Of a stretch of DNA of 64,000 nucleotides, positions 23,058 to 35,923 are shown in pieces (within the stretch, counting starts at the first letter, position 1; each line of letters begins with the position of its first letter). The notes under the pieces are model-generated. The model was not told where the DNA came from, searched no databases, and was given only the letters and a program-made list of their open reading frames with translations. This stretch comes from Gautieria morchelliformis (lineage: Eukaryota > Basidiomycota > Agaricomycetes > Gomphales > Gomphaceae). A program made the position numbers and the translations under genes. The DNA lies in NCBI GenBank assembly GCA_015179125.1, contig WHVA01000137.1, positions 1 through 64,000 on the forward strand, read 5' to 3'.

Positions 23058-23268
23058 CGTACAATGAGCCGCTTTGCTGAGTCAGCTTTTTATCACGTGA
23101 TCATTCCCGCATTTTCGACAGTCTTCTTGAGGTGCTGCTGACAGAGTGCCCAGTTGCTTACAATTGTTCGTGACTCCGTTCCGACACTGGTTATAATGCT
23201 GTTCGTGGCTAGGTGCTACATGTCTGTCACATATTTCCTCACCACCGAGCTTCCTACACAGTCCACTC
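23058..23268. promoter_or_regulatory. Bidirectional promoter region TAF12/PTH1
   Basis: The start codons of TAF12 (-) and the peptidyl-tRNA hydrolase gene (+) are 211 bp apart in head-to-head orientation. No TATA box is evident. A TTTTATCACGTGATC stretch with a CACGTG E-box is at about 23089-23103. Confidence 0.55.
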
Positions 23269-23975
23269 ATGAGTAGCATTCCACATTATCTGATAGTAGG
23301 TCTCGGCAACATAACACACCCTGGAACACGACATAGGTAGCTCTCTTTTTGCACTTGGTTCCATAGCTGAACAGAGTCGATCCATGTTAGTGTGGGTCAT
23401 CTAATAATCGACACTCTCGCGGCGCGATTTGGTGTCCGAATGGAATTAGACCGCAGAATTTTTTGCTGGGAGGGGACTAAAGAGCTTGACATTTATGGAG
23501 GATCCGAGGGCAAATCCCTACCACGCTCCTTAGCCAATCGCGCAAAGTTCACGTTTATCAAGCCAAGTATGGAGAGCCCCATTGTGTAATTATGGAATCA
23601 ACTGACTCTAGCACAGAGCCTCTTATGAATATATCAGGGCTTGCGGTTGCGCTTTCTCTAAAAAAGCACATTCGACCACCATCTTCATCGCATTTAATTG
23701 TGATACACGACTCACTGTCCCATCGACCCTTGAGTGCGTCGCCTAAGGCTGGAGGCTCTGCAGAGGGTCATAACGGGGTTCGGAGCATCATCCAGGCTCT
23801 CGGAGGGAACGCGAACTTCCGTCGAATACGAGTTGGAATCGGCAAAGGGAGTGGGGATGTGGCTGCTTATGTGCTGGGGCGGTTAAGCGCAGAAGAGAGG
23901 GGATTTTGGGCAGTGGAGGGGCTAGACCTTGTCTGGAGGCAGATAGAGGCCATGGCAGCAAATTCCCCAGGCTAA
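23269..23975 (+). CDS. PTH1: Peptidyl-tRNA hydrolase (bacterial-type Pth)
   Basis: Three exons (23269-23336, 23391-23566, 23617-23975) give 200 residues, the usual family size. Visible motifs are YLIVGLGN, PGTRHSVGH with the catalytic histidine, the KPxxxMNISG block, IHDSLSHRP (substrate-binding Asp), GSAEGHNGVRSI and FRRIRVGIGKG. The enzyme cleaves the ester bond of peptidyl-tRNAs released early from ribosomes, recycling tRNA. In fungi the Pth1 form is often mitochondrial; a clear presequence is not visible here, so location is uncertain. Intron 1 falls inside the catalytic motif. Intron 2 uses the GCACAG acceptor at 23616; a nearer CTCTAG would break the frame. Confidence 0.93.
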
Positions 23976-24507
23976 TCTCAGGGCGTGCTTCAGGTCAGTC
24001 CACCTATTCCCAACGCGGTCTCGTTGAATGGGCATACTTTCTCAATTGCATCCTTGACGCAGGGATCTGCGAACAGGTGTGATTGGGCATGGAACTGATC
24101 CATGTGGTACCTATACCCGATGTCGCATTCCTATCTCCAGCGAAGCCTAGGTTGCTGGTCGATGAAGTATGCGCTGGTTCTACGTTAAATAATACGGGCC
24201 GCTGAGATGCACATGTACGGCATAGAAGACTGGACAGGCGTCCGCCAGAACAAGCTGCCCAGCTGTTATGAGCTGGTGACACATCGCGTGTGACGTCACG
24301 CGCTTTGCCAGCAGGAAAGAATCAACATGCGTGTCAGTCACGCGACATTCTTATAGCAAATTTTTTCATGTCTAGCGCCGTTCGCATATCTACAGCGCGT
24401 GCTACACTTGCCTAGTCCATATGTGCTGGTTCTTCTGAACGTTCACCGTTCCATAAGAATCAGACCAGCCACACTCTTTTTGTAACTAACACCTCACTGT
24501 CTTCCAG
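23976..24507. other. Intergenic; promoter of GH92 gene
   Basis: The 532 bp hold no supported gene. A 92-residue minus-strand frame at 24004-24282 has no recognisable content. Pyrimidine-rich sequence (CACACTCTTTTTGTAACTAACACC) precedes the GH92 start, typical of fungal leaders. Confidence 0.5.
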
Positions 24508-27500
24508 ATGGTGCTCCTCACTCCTTTTCGTCTGCTCTTCTCTCTCTTGTCATGCACATCCCTTGCAGGCATGGTGCAGGGTCAGCCTAGTCCCCAGCAG
24601 CAGAAACGAATTTCTGCTGCGATAAAAAATGCTGCCCATAACAAAACGATTGACTGGACCCAGTTCGTCAACCCCTTTATTGGTGAGGACTCACGGAGTT
24701 CGCGTTTTCGTCATGTTCAACTATATCTCAGGGACCGACAACTTTGGTGATGTCTGTCCCGGTGCATCTGTTCCATTTGGCATGGTGTGTTGAATTGTCG
24801 CAAGCATGAGAAATCCAATTACATGAATCAATGTGCGATTGCAGGCAAAATTCACTATTGACATGACTGGTTATGCACCTGCCGGTTATGTTGTCGACCC
24901 AACACAAATGGTCAGAGGTCTCAGTCCACTGCACGACAGCGGAACCGGTTCCTCTCTAGGCATGTGGCGTTTGAATAGCCAGCACCTCGCACGTAACTAA
25001 TGGTGAACAGGCTCCTATGGAAATTTTGAAATCATGCCGCTGCTCTGCCCGCAAGGGTTTGACAGCTGCACGACCATTATTAACAACCGACTGCGTTTCC
25101 GGAAGAGTAATACGGATGGTGCGTTCCTTCCTGTATGTATAGAGACTGCCGGACATTGTCTCACTTGTCTTGAAGATGCTGCCCCAGGATATTTTACATC
25201 CACTCTTGACAACAATATCAAGATGGAAGCCACGTCGACGAGGCGTGCCGGGTTGGAGCGCTTCACGTTCCCTCAAGGCTCGAAGCCGTACTTTGTCCTG
25301 GATCTCGCAAATGACCTGCCAGCTAGTATGCCAGCATATTTCAGGCGAAATTATCAACAACTGACCATGTAAAAGGTTTTGCAGGTGGCGTAATGGACAT
25401 TGATCCTGTCAAAGGCAGAGTGACATTGGGAGGCAATTGGGGATCGAGGTGTGTCGCCACTGGCGAATGGCAATGGTATCAGGGCTGACAGCTTCGTATA
25501 GCTTCGGTCCTCCGCGCTTCACTTACCAGGTATGGTTCTCCCCTGAATGTCACACTCAATAGACTAACATTAGATGTCAGGCCTTCGCTTGCTACGACCT
25601 TTTGGATGGCGGTAATCAACAGCTGAGCGAGTACGGTGTTTGGACAGGAGACAACTTTGGGATGGATGCTAAAGGTAAGTGCTTCATCTACGGTAGCCAG
25701 TTACCATTACATACCTTTCCTCTCACCTAGGGCTGGGACAGACACATCTCAACCTCAGTATCAATCTCTTTGGCGGCCAGCCTTACCAAAGTGGCGCCCT
25801 CTTCTCCTTTGCCAACACACCAAACCAAGTGAACATTCGCGTCGGGGTGTCTTTCCAGTCCGCTGCGCAGGCATGTGCTAACGCCGAAAGCGAAATTGGC
25901 AGCGCATCGTTCGATGAGGTTCGCCAGGCCTCAGTGGCGTTATGGAACGCGAAGCTCGGAAAAATCGAGATCGACGTAGGACGCACGGACCCCAACGTCA
26001 CAGAGATGCTGTACTCTTCCGTTTATCGTGCTTCTTTGACTCCGAACAATGCGACCGGTGAGGGCCAGGGCTTGTTTGCCAACACAGCCTCGCCGTACTT
26101 TGATTCGCTGTATTGTTCTTGGGATACTGTGAGTGTTATCTTCACCTAAATCGCCAATGATAATTGACATCGTTGTACAATAGTTCCGAACGTTTTATCC
26201 ATGGATGTCTTTGCACTCCCCTACGGAATTTGCGGAGATCGTGGAGAATTACATTGATGGCTGGCGCAAAAATGGCTGGATACCTGAGGTTAGTCGCACC
26301 CCTATCACCACTATTTGAAAATGCTCAGCAAATTGTATACTTCTTTCCTTAAAGTGTCGCGCGAACAATTTGCCAGGGTGGACCCAAGGTGGAAGCAACG
26401 GCGTACCGATCCTCGCAGACTTTGCAGTAAAGTACCACAACGAAGCGCAGGCCCTGGGCGTGGATGTGAACGAACTCTATACAGCTCTCGTCTCGGATGG
26501 CCAAGTGAATCCACCGGAGTGGAACACGCAAGGTATGCACATACAGAATCGAGTTTTCACATAAATCTGGATGACGTTGTTTTAGGGCGACAGATTAACG
26601 TGTACAAGTATGAATATATTGGTCTTGGCCTGGTTACTGTACATTACTGATTGGCACACCCAGGCAATTCGGCTATGTTCCATTCGGAGTTCTGGACACT
26701 TCCAGTACGGGTAGGCAGACACGTGAAGGGAGCCGTACACTTGAAGTCAGCCTCTTGGGCCGCATATGTAGCGATACCTGGCGCTGACATTCTCATTGCC
26801 GCTTCCAGTATGCTTTCAACGACTTTGGTATTCGTCAAGTCGCGCAGCTCTTGGGTAAGACCGATGATGAGGCGTACTATGCCAACAGGGTATGTTCAAT
26901 CTGAGTGTATTTTCACATATCCAATCACCTACTGATAATCATTGTTTATCTAGTCTTTGGTAAGCACAGTAATACAGCTTAGCAGGGCACAAGCTGTTGT
27001 TGACGTTTTAATTAGTCCTACCGTAACGTCTGGGATCCAAGCGTTACAAGCGATGGCTTCAAAGGTCAGACAACGTCCGTCTGAACCATATATTGACGTT
27101 GACATCTGTTTGCCGATCAGGTTTCATGCAAAAGCGCCACTCCAATGGAAGCTTTGCATTCCAGGACCCAATCAACTGCTCACCGAAAGACACCAACTCA
27201 TCTCGCTCGTGCTCGCTTCAGCAAGACAACGAGAACGGATTCTATGAAAGGTACCACTTTACCGCTTGGCAACATTACCAGACTGAATCTATGTCGGTAT
27301 ATCCAGCTCTTCTTGGGAATACTCGAATTTCGCACCCCACGACACTGCTCACCTGGTCCAGTTGATGGGCGGAAATGTAAGACAAGTTGTCAAGGGTGTA
27401 ATTATTAAGCTGACTTTGATTATCTGTCAATTAGGACACTTTCACGACCAGATTGGATCATTTCTTCAGCGTAAGGAATCCGTTTGCTGTGGGATAACAG

Positions 27501-28243
27501 ATGTTCAAAGACCTACTAGGCCGGGTACTATCTTGCGGGGAATGAGCCTTCATTCCAAGTAAGATACTACGACCTGCTCTGATTCTGTTGTCCAAACTCT
27601 AAATGTGTCTTCGTAGACACCCCTGGGATATCATTACAGCGATCAGCCCGCGAAATCCGTTGACCAAGTAAGACAGGTCGTATACAATAATTTTGCAATC
27701 GGTCAGCTGTTCCTTGAGGTGACTGCCGCCAGCTGGAGACTTGCTGATGTATCACTGCGGTTTCCAGACCCAGCAGGGCTTCCCGGAAATGACGACCAAT
27801 GCGCAATGGGCACCCTGTTGATCTTCCATTTGCTTGGCCTGTATCCCGGTAAGTCTCTTATACTTGACAATCCTGGCCGTCTCTGCAGATTCTAATTAGC
27901 TGCCACTTCAGTACCATCGACCACGCAATTTCTTGTTCTTAGCCCTTTCCTGCCCACTTATACAATCCATAATAGCGGGCTCAACAAGAGCACCACCGTT
28001 ACAGTGGAGGGCTTCGACCCCAAAAGCTTGAACCCCACGATCCCGGCCGGCGCGTCAGCCTACGTGAAATCCGTCATCGTCAATGGAAGTCCGACGTCTA
28101 GGTGTCACGTAGACTTTTACGATACCTTCCGTGTGGGCGGAAACATTACCATTCAATTGACGAGTAACAAAACGGAGGCGAACAATTGCGCTGGTTCATT
28201 GCCAGACTCCCTGTCGACTGGTGGATGGGCTAAGGCACGGTAA
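24508..28243 (+). CDS. Secreted GH92 alpha-mannosidase
   Basis: A many-exon gene (at least a dozen short introns) encodes a glycoside hydrolase family 92 protein. It starts with a signal peptide (MVLLTPFRLLFSLLSC...). Exon 1 is 24508-24682 and exon 2 begins at 24732, joining NPFIG to TDNFGDVCPGASVPFGM. Further GH92 landmarks are GLSPLHDSGTGSSLGSYGNF, the WDTFRTFYPW block with PTEFAEIVENYIDGWRKNGW (about 26120-26290), GGSNGVPILADFAVKY, NDFGIRQVAQLLGK, RNVWDPSV with GFMQKR, and GNDTFTTRLDHFF. GH92 enzymes are calcium-dependent exo-alpha-mannosidases acting mainly on alpha-1,2-linked mannose. The likely role is trimming of fungal wall or environmental mannans outside the cell. Exact exon limits in the middle were not all checked. 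Confidence 0.9.
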
Positions 28244-28531
28244 AGAGGTGAAGATAGTCGCGTGCACCTGTTCTGTCTACTATCCCCCATTTCTTGACAT
28301 CCGTTTGCGTCGGATGTCGCAGTCGTAGATAAGCTGGGTTTGGAAGCGTCGCCAAGTTGTCTAGCATAGATCATATCAGATGTATGTAGTGCTTCACAAT
28401 CCACTCTTGCTTTTGATTCCCAAATAAGTAATAGCGGGCCTTGACGCTTATATCTGTCATCTGAATTTGTCATCCGCCGCTAGTCAGACGTGTCTGTTTC
28501 GCTCTCTGGTGACTCGTCAAAGCGGTATCCT

Positions 28532-30020
28532 ATGATCAGGGCATTGAACAAGCCTTTGCTGAAGGAGTGGTGAGCTTGTTCAATGTTATCCGATCAACTG
28601 TGCCCTCACCATGCTGCAGGACCACTGCACAAGCTTTGAAACCAATACCAAATCGTTCACGTTCGTTCTCAAGATGTAGACGGAATATTCTAATTAGGCC
28701 ATCTCCAACAATTTCTTTTCCGTACGCGTCGCTGTCAATTGCGAGGATTGCCAATGCCCGGTATTCGACATTACCGGATGAGACCAACGTGAAAACAAAA
28801 GGTATCCCTCCCCCGTCAACCTCTGTCCCACCCAGAAAACCTAAGGTCGACCTGCGGCCCGCTCCGAAGACCTTGAAAGCGGAACCCCGTGGGACTACTC
28901 AGCCGTCACGACCAGTGAAACCTGCCATTCGTGAGGATAGTGCAGCTACCTCCTCTGCACCATCCTCCTCACCAGAAGCTTCTACCTCCACTGGGTCGAA
29001 ACCAGAAGGTCTGTTACAAGCCACGCAATCTGATATTTTAGATGCCACCAAGAGGGGCATTCTTTCGCCGCCTCCCGAGGATACTTCTAAACTGGGCAGA
29101 CTCTGGCATAACCTCAAACAACTGTTTTATTTCTACGCACGTGGTATCAAGATGATTTTTGTGACACACCGCAGGCAAGCAAGTGCAATCCAAAGGCGAG
29201 TTCAAGAGGCCCAGGCGCGAGGAGAGCAGGCGTCGATGACCCGATCCGAGACCCGATTTGTGCAGACATATAGAATGGATCTCGTCAAGTCAATTCATGC
29301 AATTTATCCTTTTAGCTGTCACTGAGCTTCTTTTTGTTGAAGGTTATTGCCCTTTGTACTGACGATAGTAGTATTAGAAGAGGCATTACCGTTTGTTGTG
29401 CTCTACTTGCCTGGACTTCTACCGTCTACATGCCTTCTCCCAAGTCAGCATGAGCGCATAGAAGCCAAGCGTCGGGAGAAGCAGGTGGCACATGTTACAA
29501 TCGCCAAACTCGAGCTTGAGCGATTAAAAAGCCAACGCCAACATGACACGTTTGTAGAGGGGAACGGATTAGAGTCTCTGAATGGAGAGCTCACTCGTGC
29601 TGTCTCTGGGTATGTATGACAACAGTTGCGTGTTGCATACGCATGATTGTCGCTTATTCGTTTATCCCTCTCTACAGGATTCTTGCGCGGTCGACCTGGG
29701 GTCCGGTTCTCCTACAACGGCATCGCATAGCCAAGTACCTTACCCACATCGCCAATGATGATGCTCTTCTTGTAAAAGAAGGCATGGGTTCCGGACTAAA
29801 GGCGGAAGAGCTAGTGGAGGCACTCGAGGAGCGTGGTTTGTGAGTGTTGTCTGCAAACTCGATAGGATGCTGTCCATTATCTGACTATTGCTTTAGCATC
29901 GTGAATCCAACAACACCACAGGATATGCTACAGCAGCTGCAGTGGTGGTTGAAGGGTGCTACTGATGACAAGGCTAGGATCAGACTTGTCTTGCAAGCTG
30001 CAAGCAGTAATTCAAAGTAG
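28532..30020 (+). CDS. Mitochondrial LETM1-domain protein
   Basis: Five exons (28532-28569, 28620-29288, 29343-29609, 29678-29839, 29897-30020) give 419 residues. The start MIRALNKPLLKEW joins through a 50-nt intron to an Arg/Ser-rich stretch, together a convincing mitochondrial presequence. A Pro/Ser-rich linker follows. The core has a conserved segment before the membrane helix (KLGRLWHNLKQLFYFYARGIK), the helix LLPFVLTIVVLEEALPFVVLYLPGLLPST, and a ribosome-binding-like C-terminal part ending KARIRLVLQAASSNSK. LETM1 proteins sit in the inner membrane and act in K+/H+ exchange and ribosome tethering. This one is shorter than Mdm38/LETM1 and looks like a divergent family member. Confidence 0.87.
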
Positions 30021-30551
30021 ACAATTATCATATAATAATTTTTATTTATTGGCGTCGACAACGGATCACACTATATCCCTTGAGGATTGTTTCACCTAAC
30101 CTTTTATTCACTGAACGTAAGGTCGGCCATGGTCATAACATAGCAATATTAGCCTTGGTATGGTGTTGCTATGCAATATGCATTGAATGACGATTCACGT
30201 TAGAAAGGGATTAAGAGGAACCCAACAGCCGTGACGAGCCGCAGGAAGTCCTTAATGTAACTGAATCAACGACGACAGATGACATCTAGTTGACGGGGCC
30301 CAATTCTTTCTCAGACAGGCTACAGACTATCGCATTTCTGTACCTGCCACGTCTAGAGCATGGTAAGATTTCACAATGGAGAGGTAGAAGCCAACTCACC
30401 TCGGGGGATCTACTAGCCGAACTCGGGGAGGGCGCACGAGACACGATATTCCCAGCTACGGAAAGTAAGAAAAAAAGTCTCCTTCCCGTTCTTCGGTCAC
30501 GTTGGACAATGAAAGAGAGGACCTGCCCACCTGCAGTGACATTCAGGAATG
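30021..30551. other. Convergent intergenic region
   Basis: About 530 bp lie between the LETM1-family gene (+) and SNF8 (-). AT-rich sequence follows the first stop. Frames at 30286-30694 on both strands lack recognisable content. Confidence 0.5.
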
Positions 30552-31304
30552 CTATTCCTCCCACGTTAATGCAGAGGGAAGCCAGAATGATCGGTCGTCC
30601 TCGTCCTGCTCATCGACCCAACATAAACCATCCCTCAGAAGTAGGTTTTCCAGGGCGGCCCTGGCTCTGGCATACTCCCAACCTCTACGCTTAACCAACA
30701 GGTCTTCGGTTACCCGACCGCCGATGTCGGTTTCTTGTGCAAGGCCCAGCACTACAGCGCCATCAACGTCCAACTCCTTCACCACACTCCGGACCATTTT
30801 CGTTCCGCCAACCTGCACAACTTCATATCCTGCACCTAGCGGCTTGAGCGTCTTGATACTCCTCACCACATCCTCCTCTGTCACGTCTTCGCCACCGCCT
30901 CGCAACTTGGTCAAAAGCCTAACAAGTTCACCCATCTCCACCATACCGCCATTTCTTTCGCGCGTGCTGACGCAAATGTCTACGATCTGCACGCCCAGCT
31001 CGTACTGCCAATCGCCCACCACACCGAGCACTTCACTCCACCATCCACCTCGTCTTGGCCCAGCGAGCGGGTCGACACCAATGTCAGCGCACATGCGCTG
31101 AAATTGATGTCTGAATGCAGGGTCTTTAAGGATCTGTTGACGATGTGTGACCGCAAAGTGGGAAAGTTGTGTTCGAAAGTGGCTTAGCTGAGAGTGGAGG
31201 TGAGCCACTTGGGACTTGGTGATAGAAGACGAGAGCTGGGCATAAGACGCGAGCGATTGGGTCTGCCGTTCGAATGCGGCGAGCCCTGGTCCACGTCGCT
31301 GCAT
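30552..31304 (-). CDS. SNF8: ESCRT-II subunit SNF8/VPS22 (EAP30)
   Basis: A single open frame of 250 residues starts MQRRGPGLAAFERQ, close to the conserved start of SNF8 proteins, so 31304 is preferred over an upstream in-frame ATG at 31388. Family features are a coiled-coil N-terminal helix (QVAHLHSQLSHFRTQLSHF), FRHQFQRMCADIGVDPLAG, DWQYELGVQIVDICVSTRERNGG, and winged-helix segments with KTLKPLGAGYEVVQVGG and the C-terminal DGLCWVDEQ. Length fits the family (230-260). With VPS25 and VPS36 it forms ESCRT-II, which sorts ubiquitinated cargo into multivesicular bodies. It has no intron in the coding region, unlike nearly every neighbour. Confidence 0.92.
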   Translation of the reverse strand: MQRRGPGLAAFERQTQSLASYAQLSSSITKSQVAHLHSQLSHFRTQLSHFAVTHRQQILKDPAFRHQFQRMCADIGVDPLAGPRRGGWWSEVLGVVGDWQYELGVQIVDICVSTRERNGGMVEMGELVRLLTKLRGGGEDVTEEDVVRSIKTLKPLGAGYEVVQVGGTKMVRSVVKELDVDGAVVLGLAQETDIGGRVTEDLLVKRRGWEYARARAALENLLLRDGLCWVDEQDEDDRSFWLPSALTWEE

Positions 31305-31435
31305 AGAATTGGCAAGGTTCAATGTACATGTCCTTTTATGTAAACTCCGCCTGTGACCTACGATACTGCTACACAATTTCAACAGCATGATACAATGCTA
31401 CGCTACTGCTATTCAAAACATCATATCACCTACGT

Positions 31436-34400
31436 CTAGAATCCACTCGCAGTAACCCGGAGCTGGTCAAGCTTTTTAAGAACCTCACCGACAGTACGGT
31501 CCAATTCTCCAGCAATAGTGCTCTGCTTCTGCGGAGCCAACCGCGCGAACATCTCGCAAAGATCTCCATCTACCACACCCTTCACAGGCGTGTAGTATCC
31601 TCGCCAAGACAAGTGGTCGCGTCCCACTAGACTGAGTTGCTCGGTGCGCATATGCTGCTCCAAAGTGCTGATGAAGTCGACGTCCTCCTTTGAAACGAAT
31701 GGTACAAGTATGCCGATAGTGCCATGGAGTCCACTGTATAGCAGCACTTCTCGTCCGCCAGCAACGAGGGAGACTTTGTGGATGCTCGTGATGATATCTC
31801 CAACGTGAAAGTGTGCAATCATCTTCGTCTTATGTGGCGCACCCATAAATTGTCCTTTCTCGTGCAAAATACCAGCCCCCGTTGGGTCGTCATCCACTTG
31901 CGCAGAATCGGCCGTCGCAAGACGATTGACAAATACGTTGCCGAACTTGTCGCCACATGCTACAGTTGTGTAATCGACCATGGTAGTAGCCGTAATCCAC
32001 CGCGGCGAAGTATCGTCCGCAAAAATGAGCATCCGATTCTCAGGGGATTTGTACACTGCGAAGAAAATAGACTCTTGCATATCCCCCACAATAATACGAG
32101 ACCCTTGAGTGTTTAGAGTGATAATCGCTGATGGGAAAGACTAATAAAAAATAAATGAGGAGATAGGTACAGGGAATAGGAAGGAAGAACCCACCTTGTT
32201 CTCAACTTTGCGTAGTAATTTCTTTTTACCCATGTCATATAGCCTGAGTGATTTTCCAACGCCAGCCACAAGTCTACCTTGGAAGGCCAACAAGGCCATT
32301 GGCACATCATCGGTTTCGGTCTGTCACGGCAAATTTTGTTATCAGCACCAGCCGACACAGCGGAGGACTACCCACTTTGTGTAATAGTTCAATGTTCCGA
32401 CCTTCATCAGTGATCCGATACGTGCGCAAGTACCCACTAGCGCATGACCGTGGAGACAAAAATGTATCTGCAGCTGTGCCCACCACAAGATGCAACTCAT
32501 TATCTCGAGCTCTAAATGGCACCACAGCAACTGAGAACGCTGCTTCGTTGCCATCAAGAGGGAAAACAGCCACTGTGACTGACTGCATGGTGTCAAAAGT
32601 CGCACTCAACCACATTATAACCAAGAAAACACACTTGTACTGGGTCAATTATGCGTATACAAGACGCCCATGTACCAGCAGGGGCTTTGACTCGACCAAA
32701 AGTTGCTGGAGGAAGGTCGACCATTTCACGATCAATCGATTGGCCATGGTTAGCCTGGAAATATACGTTCGAGGGTAGGTATAATAGACACGTGGCGTAG
32801 AAGATGAAAACGAACAAGTTCTTGTAGCTTTTGGTTAGCTACCTCCTCGCCGTAGGCCCGATGGTCTGACTCAATCGTGTAGAATAATTGCTGTGACGGA
32901 TGTGATATTAGTTTACGAGGTGTATAGCTGAGAGGCATTGCATCCTGCTTCAATTTCATCCCAAGTTTGGGTATTTGGAAGATTCTGAAACAAATTGTGG
33001 GTCAGAGCACAGATATTAAGAGGATGACCATAAGAAATGAAATGCTCAGTAGGAACAATTGGTTTAATATGTAAAAATTTCGCCACGCGTGAATTCACGC
33101 AATCCGATCCCTAAAACTCATCATGGCTTGTCCGTCCACGAAGGACGGGGGGGATGGATCCAGCGACTAACCTTAAGACACTCCCAGCAATACCAATCAA
33201 GCCCTCCGGACAAAGCTCTGCCGAGAAACTCCATGCGTGATCTAGGTTCTCAAATATCAACGGTGTGAAGTGCATCAAATGCTGATGTGTGTAGTTCAAC
33301 CATGAACGAGACGAGAGCGCTAAAATGGACGGGTTTTTCTGGACAGAGACACGAACTAAACGCACAGGACGCGTGCCAAGGAAGCTGCGGGAGGTCTTGT
33401 AAATACACAAAAGGCAAGTTTGGTTTGTCAAACTCACCGCGTGCGTGTATCAGTTAGCTGGCCATTAATAGGATCAAGAACCGTTCGCAATAATACACCA
33501 TTTTGAAGCCCGATGTTAACAAACATTGTTGGTTGGCCCTTATTGATGCTTGCGTCCAACATATCGGCAATACATATCGCTGAGGGTGGTGACGTTAATG
33601 CCTGAAGGATAGATGATATAAATGTAATCTGAGCATGTGTTTAGAGAAGCTCACCTGCAGACTTATAGTATCAAGAGTGCTCTCGGGGTCTAATGATACA
33701 ATCCGTACAGTCTGGTCTTCGCATCCTACAGCCTAAGGTAGTTACATTAGTATTTGAGGCGGATAACATAGAAATGCTGATGCAATGCTCGTACTGACCA
33801 GATACGGTGTCCTCTGCCTGCCTTCCGGTACCTCTCCAACACTCATCGCCATCACGGTACTGCCCATTGCTTTCCGATCTTGATATTCATTCAGCTGTCC
33901 TTCGAGGTCTAGCTCGAAATACACAAGCTCAGCGCTGCTGAGGGCTACCACGACTTGACGTTTGTTTGTCGTCGCGCAGACAATCGTCTTGCCTGGTGGA
34001 ACCTTCCACTCGTTGACCCGACGATCAGCAAGAACGTGGCGAATGCCGTGAGGGTGCACTTGGAGCAACGCATCAGAGCCTATTTGCTGAACCGCAAGGG
34101 TAGGTGCAGAGGAAAGGAATCCAGTGTCCTGTACTTCCTCGATAGTTTCACCGATGGACAGAACAAGCGTGCCATTAACGAATGAGAGAATAATGTAAGA
34201 GTCATATGGATCTAGAAGAAGCTTAACAAATAGGAGTAATCGACATAGCGAAACGTACCCTCTTCTTTTATTTTTGTTGTCCACACAGCATTTGGGATAC
34301 CTGGTAGGTCGGAGCTAACCGTTTCCTCAACATCCAAACCGTGCCGAAGCATCCTGAACGTGCTTCGTGGCCCGCGACCACAAACAGTGAAAATTTGTGG

Positions 34401-35923
34401 GATATCTGAATTTGGGAGTAAATTAAGCACTCTAGCATCCACAATGGGGTCCAGAGATTCCATTTCTTCAGCCAGTAGCAAGTTCTCGAGGGTACGAGGA
34501 CGGAAATACGCGCGAGGCAAAGGTGCATCAGGCGATGCCATGCCAAAGCTCTTGTATGATGTCGAACTAAACTCGGACTCCACGTCATCATCTCCCAGCT
34601 TTTGGAATTGATACAAATAGCTTCAAGTTTAATTAGTGGCGCCTAAACAGAAAATGAGTGGATGACGTACTGATTGCCAAACTCTGAAGCGACAAACAAA
34701 AAACCAGATTTTAAGATACATAAACTCGACGCAACAGGGACGGTGTCAAAGTACTTGATCTTCAGCGACCGTACTTCTTCGTCCTCGTGCTCAATCGTAA
34801 CCTTGTATAGATCCCCTTCTTCACTTTGCAAAAGGAAAAAGAATGCGCCCTGCGACAGTCAACTACCATCAAAGAGAGGTCATACACCGAGAAGGGGTTT
34901 ACGAGCCTTCATCTTGTGCATAACAGCAGCAACAATCAGCAAACCCCGCTCTTTGTCTTCAAGAGGATGTTTACGCCGAGGGATAGGAACGCGATGCTGA
35001 GGAGCGTCCATGTGGCGATAAATTATGTGATCCTCGCAGCATACGAGCACTCCTGATGGGCCGTCGAACTTCTCTGAGGACGCTAATTGGCCCCCGGGCA
35101 CCTGAACAAGAAGGTTCGCACGAGGATCCGTGGGTTCGCTCCATTTGCGCACGACGTGGTTGAGACCTAGATCTAGCTCGTAGAACGTTAACATCTACAA
35201 AAAATTTTCAGTATATAACTGACTGCACTTCGTGGACGGAGACACTGTACCTTTTCAGCGTTATTGAATGCTTCACCAGTGGGATCTTGGTCGGAATCTG
35301 TATAATCAACCTCTAAGGCGGCATACATTGGATTTTCAAACCCAACATCCAGACCGACAATATGGTGGATAATTGCTGCGTTTTTGTGAGCTTCGAGCGG
35401 CGACGAAATCGTCAAATTTGCGGCGGGGTCACGATTAAGGATATAAACGAGCTTCGCTTTCTCCATAGCAGAAACCATTACGCTTCGACCCTTGGGATCA
35501 GTAGCGAGGTGCTGACCCGGCACAATGCGGCGAGCCCCAGATTTGCCATAAGTCTCTTGATGAAGTTTGATGAAACTGTTGGTTTTGGGGTCATACTCGA
35601 GGATCACGAGACGACCAGAGTCGGAGCCTACGATTGCGTAATCTGCATGAAAGTTAAGAGAACTTATGGGGGAGATGTTCTGTCGGTATAAACACACCTT
35701 TGGTCCCTCCGGTCAAACGGAAGGCCGCCAGAGAACGAATCGAACCAAACACGTCGTGAGCCAGAACGGTCGTAATCTTGCCTGTTTGAACATCAGGTCT
35801 CAATAGTTCGAGCCGTGTACCTCGAGAGATTATGATCTCTTGCTGTCTGACGCCCGAAAAGTTCCCTACAATGGCCTGGGTAACTGCTGTCGGAGGCTGC
35901 AGCGTAAGGTTGTAGAGATGCAT
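31436..35923 (-). CDS. RSE1: Splicing factor 3b subunit 3 (SF3b130/RSE1)
   Basis: A large multi-exon gene reads across many minus-strand frames from [20 protein letters not shown] (35923) to LRVTASGF and stop at 31436. Conserved blocks include [142 protein letters not shown], and [23 protein letters not shown]. These identify the three-beta-propeller scaffold SF3B3, which with SF3B1 forms the core of SF3b in the U2 snRNP and helps recognise the branch point. About 1,200 residues are expected. Only 131 bp separate its stop from the SNF8 start. Exon limits were not all resolved. Confidence 0.95.
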
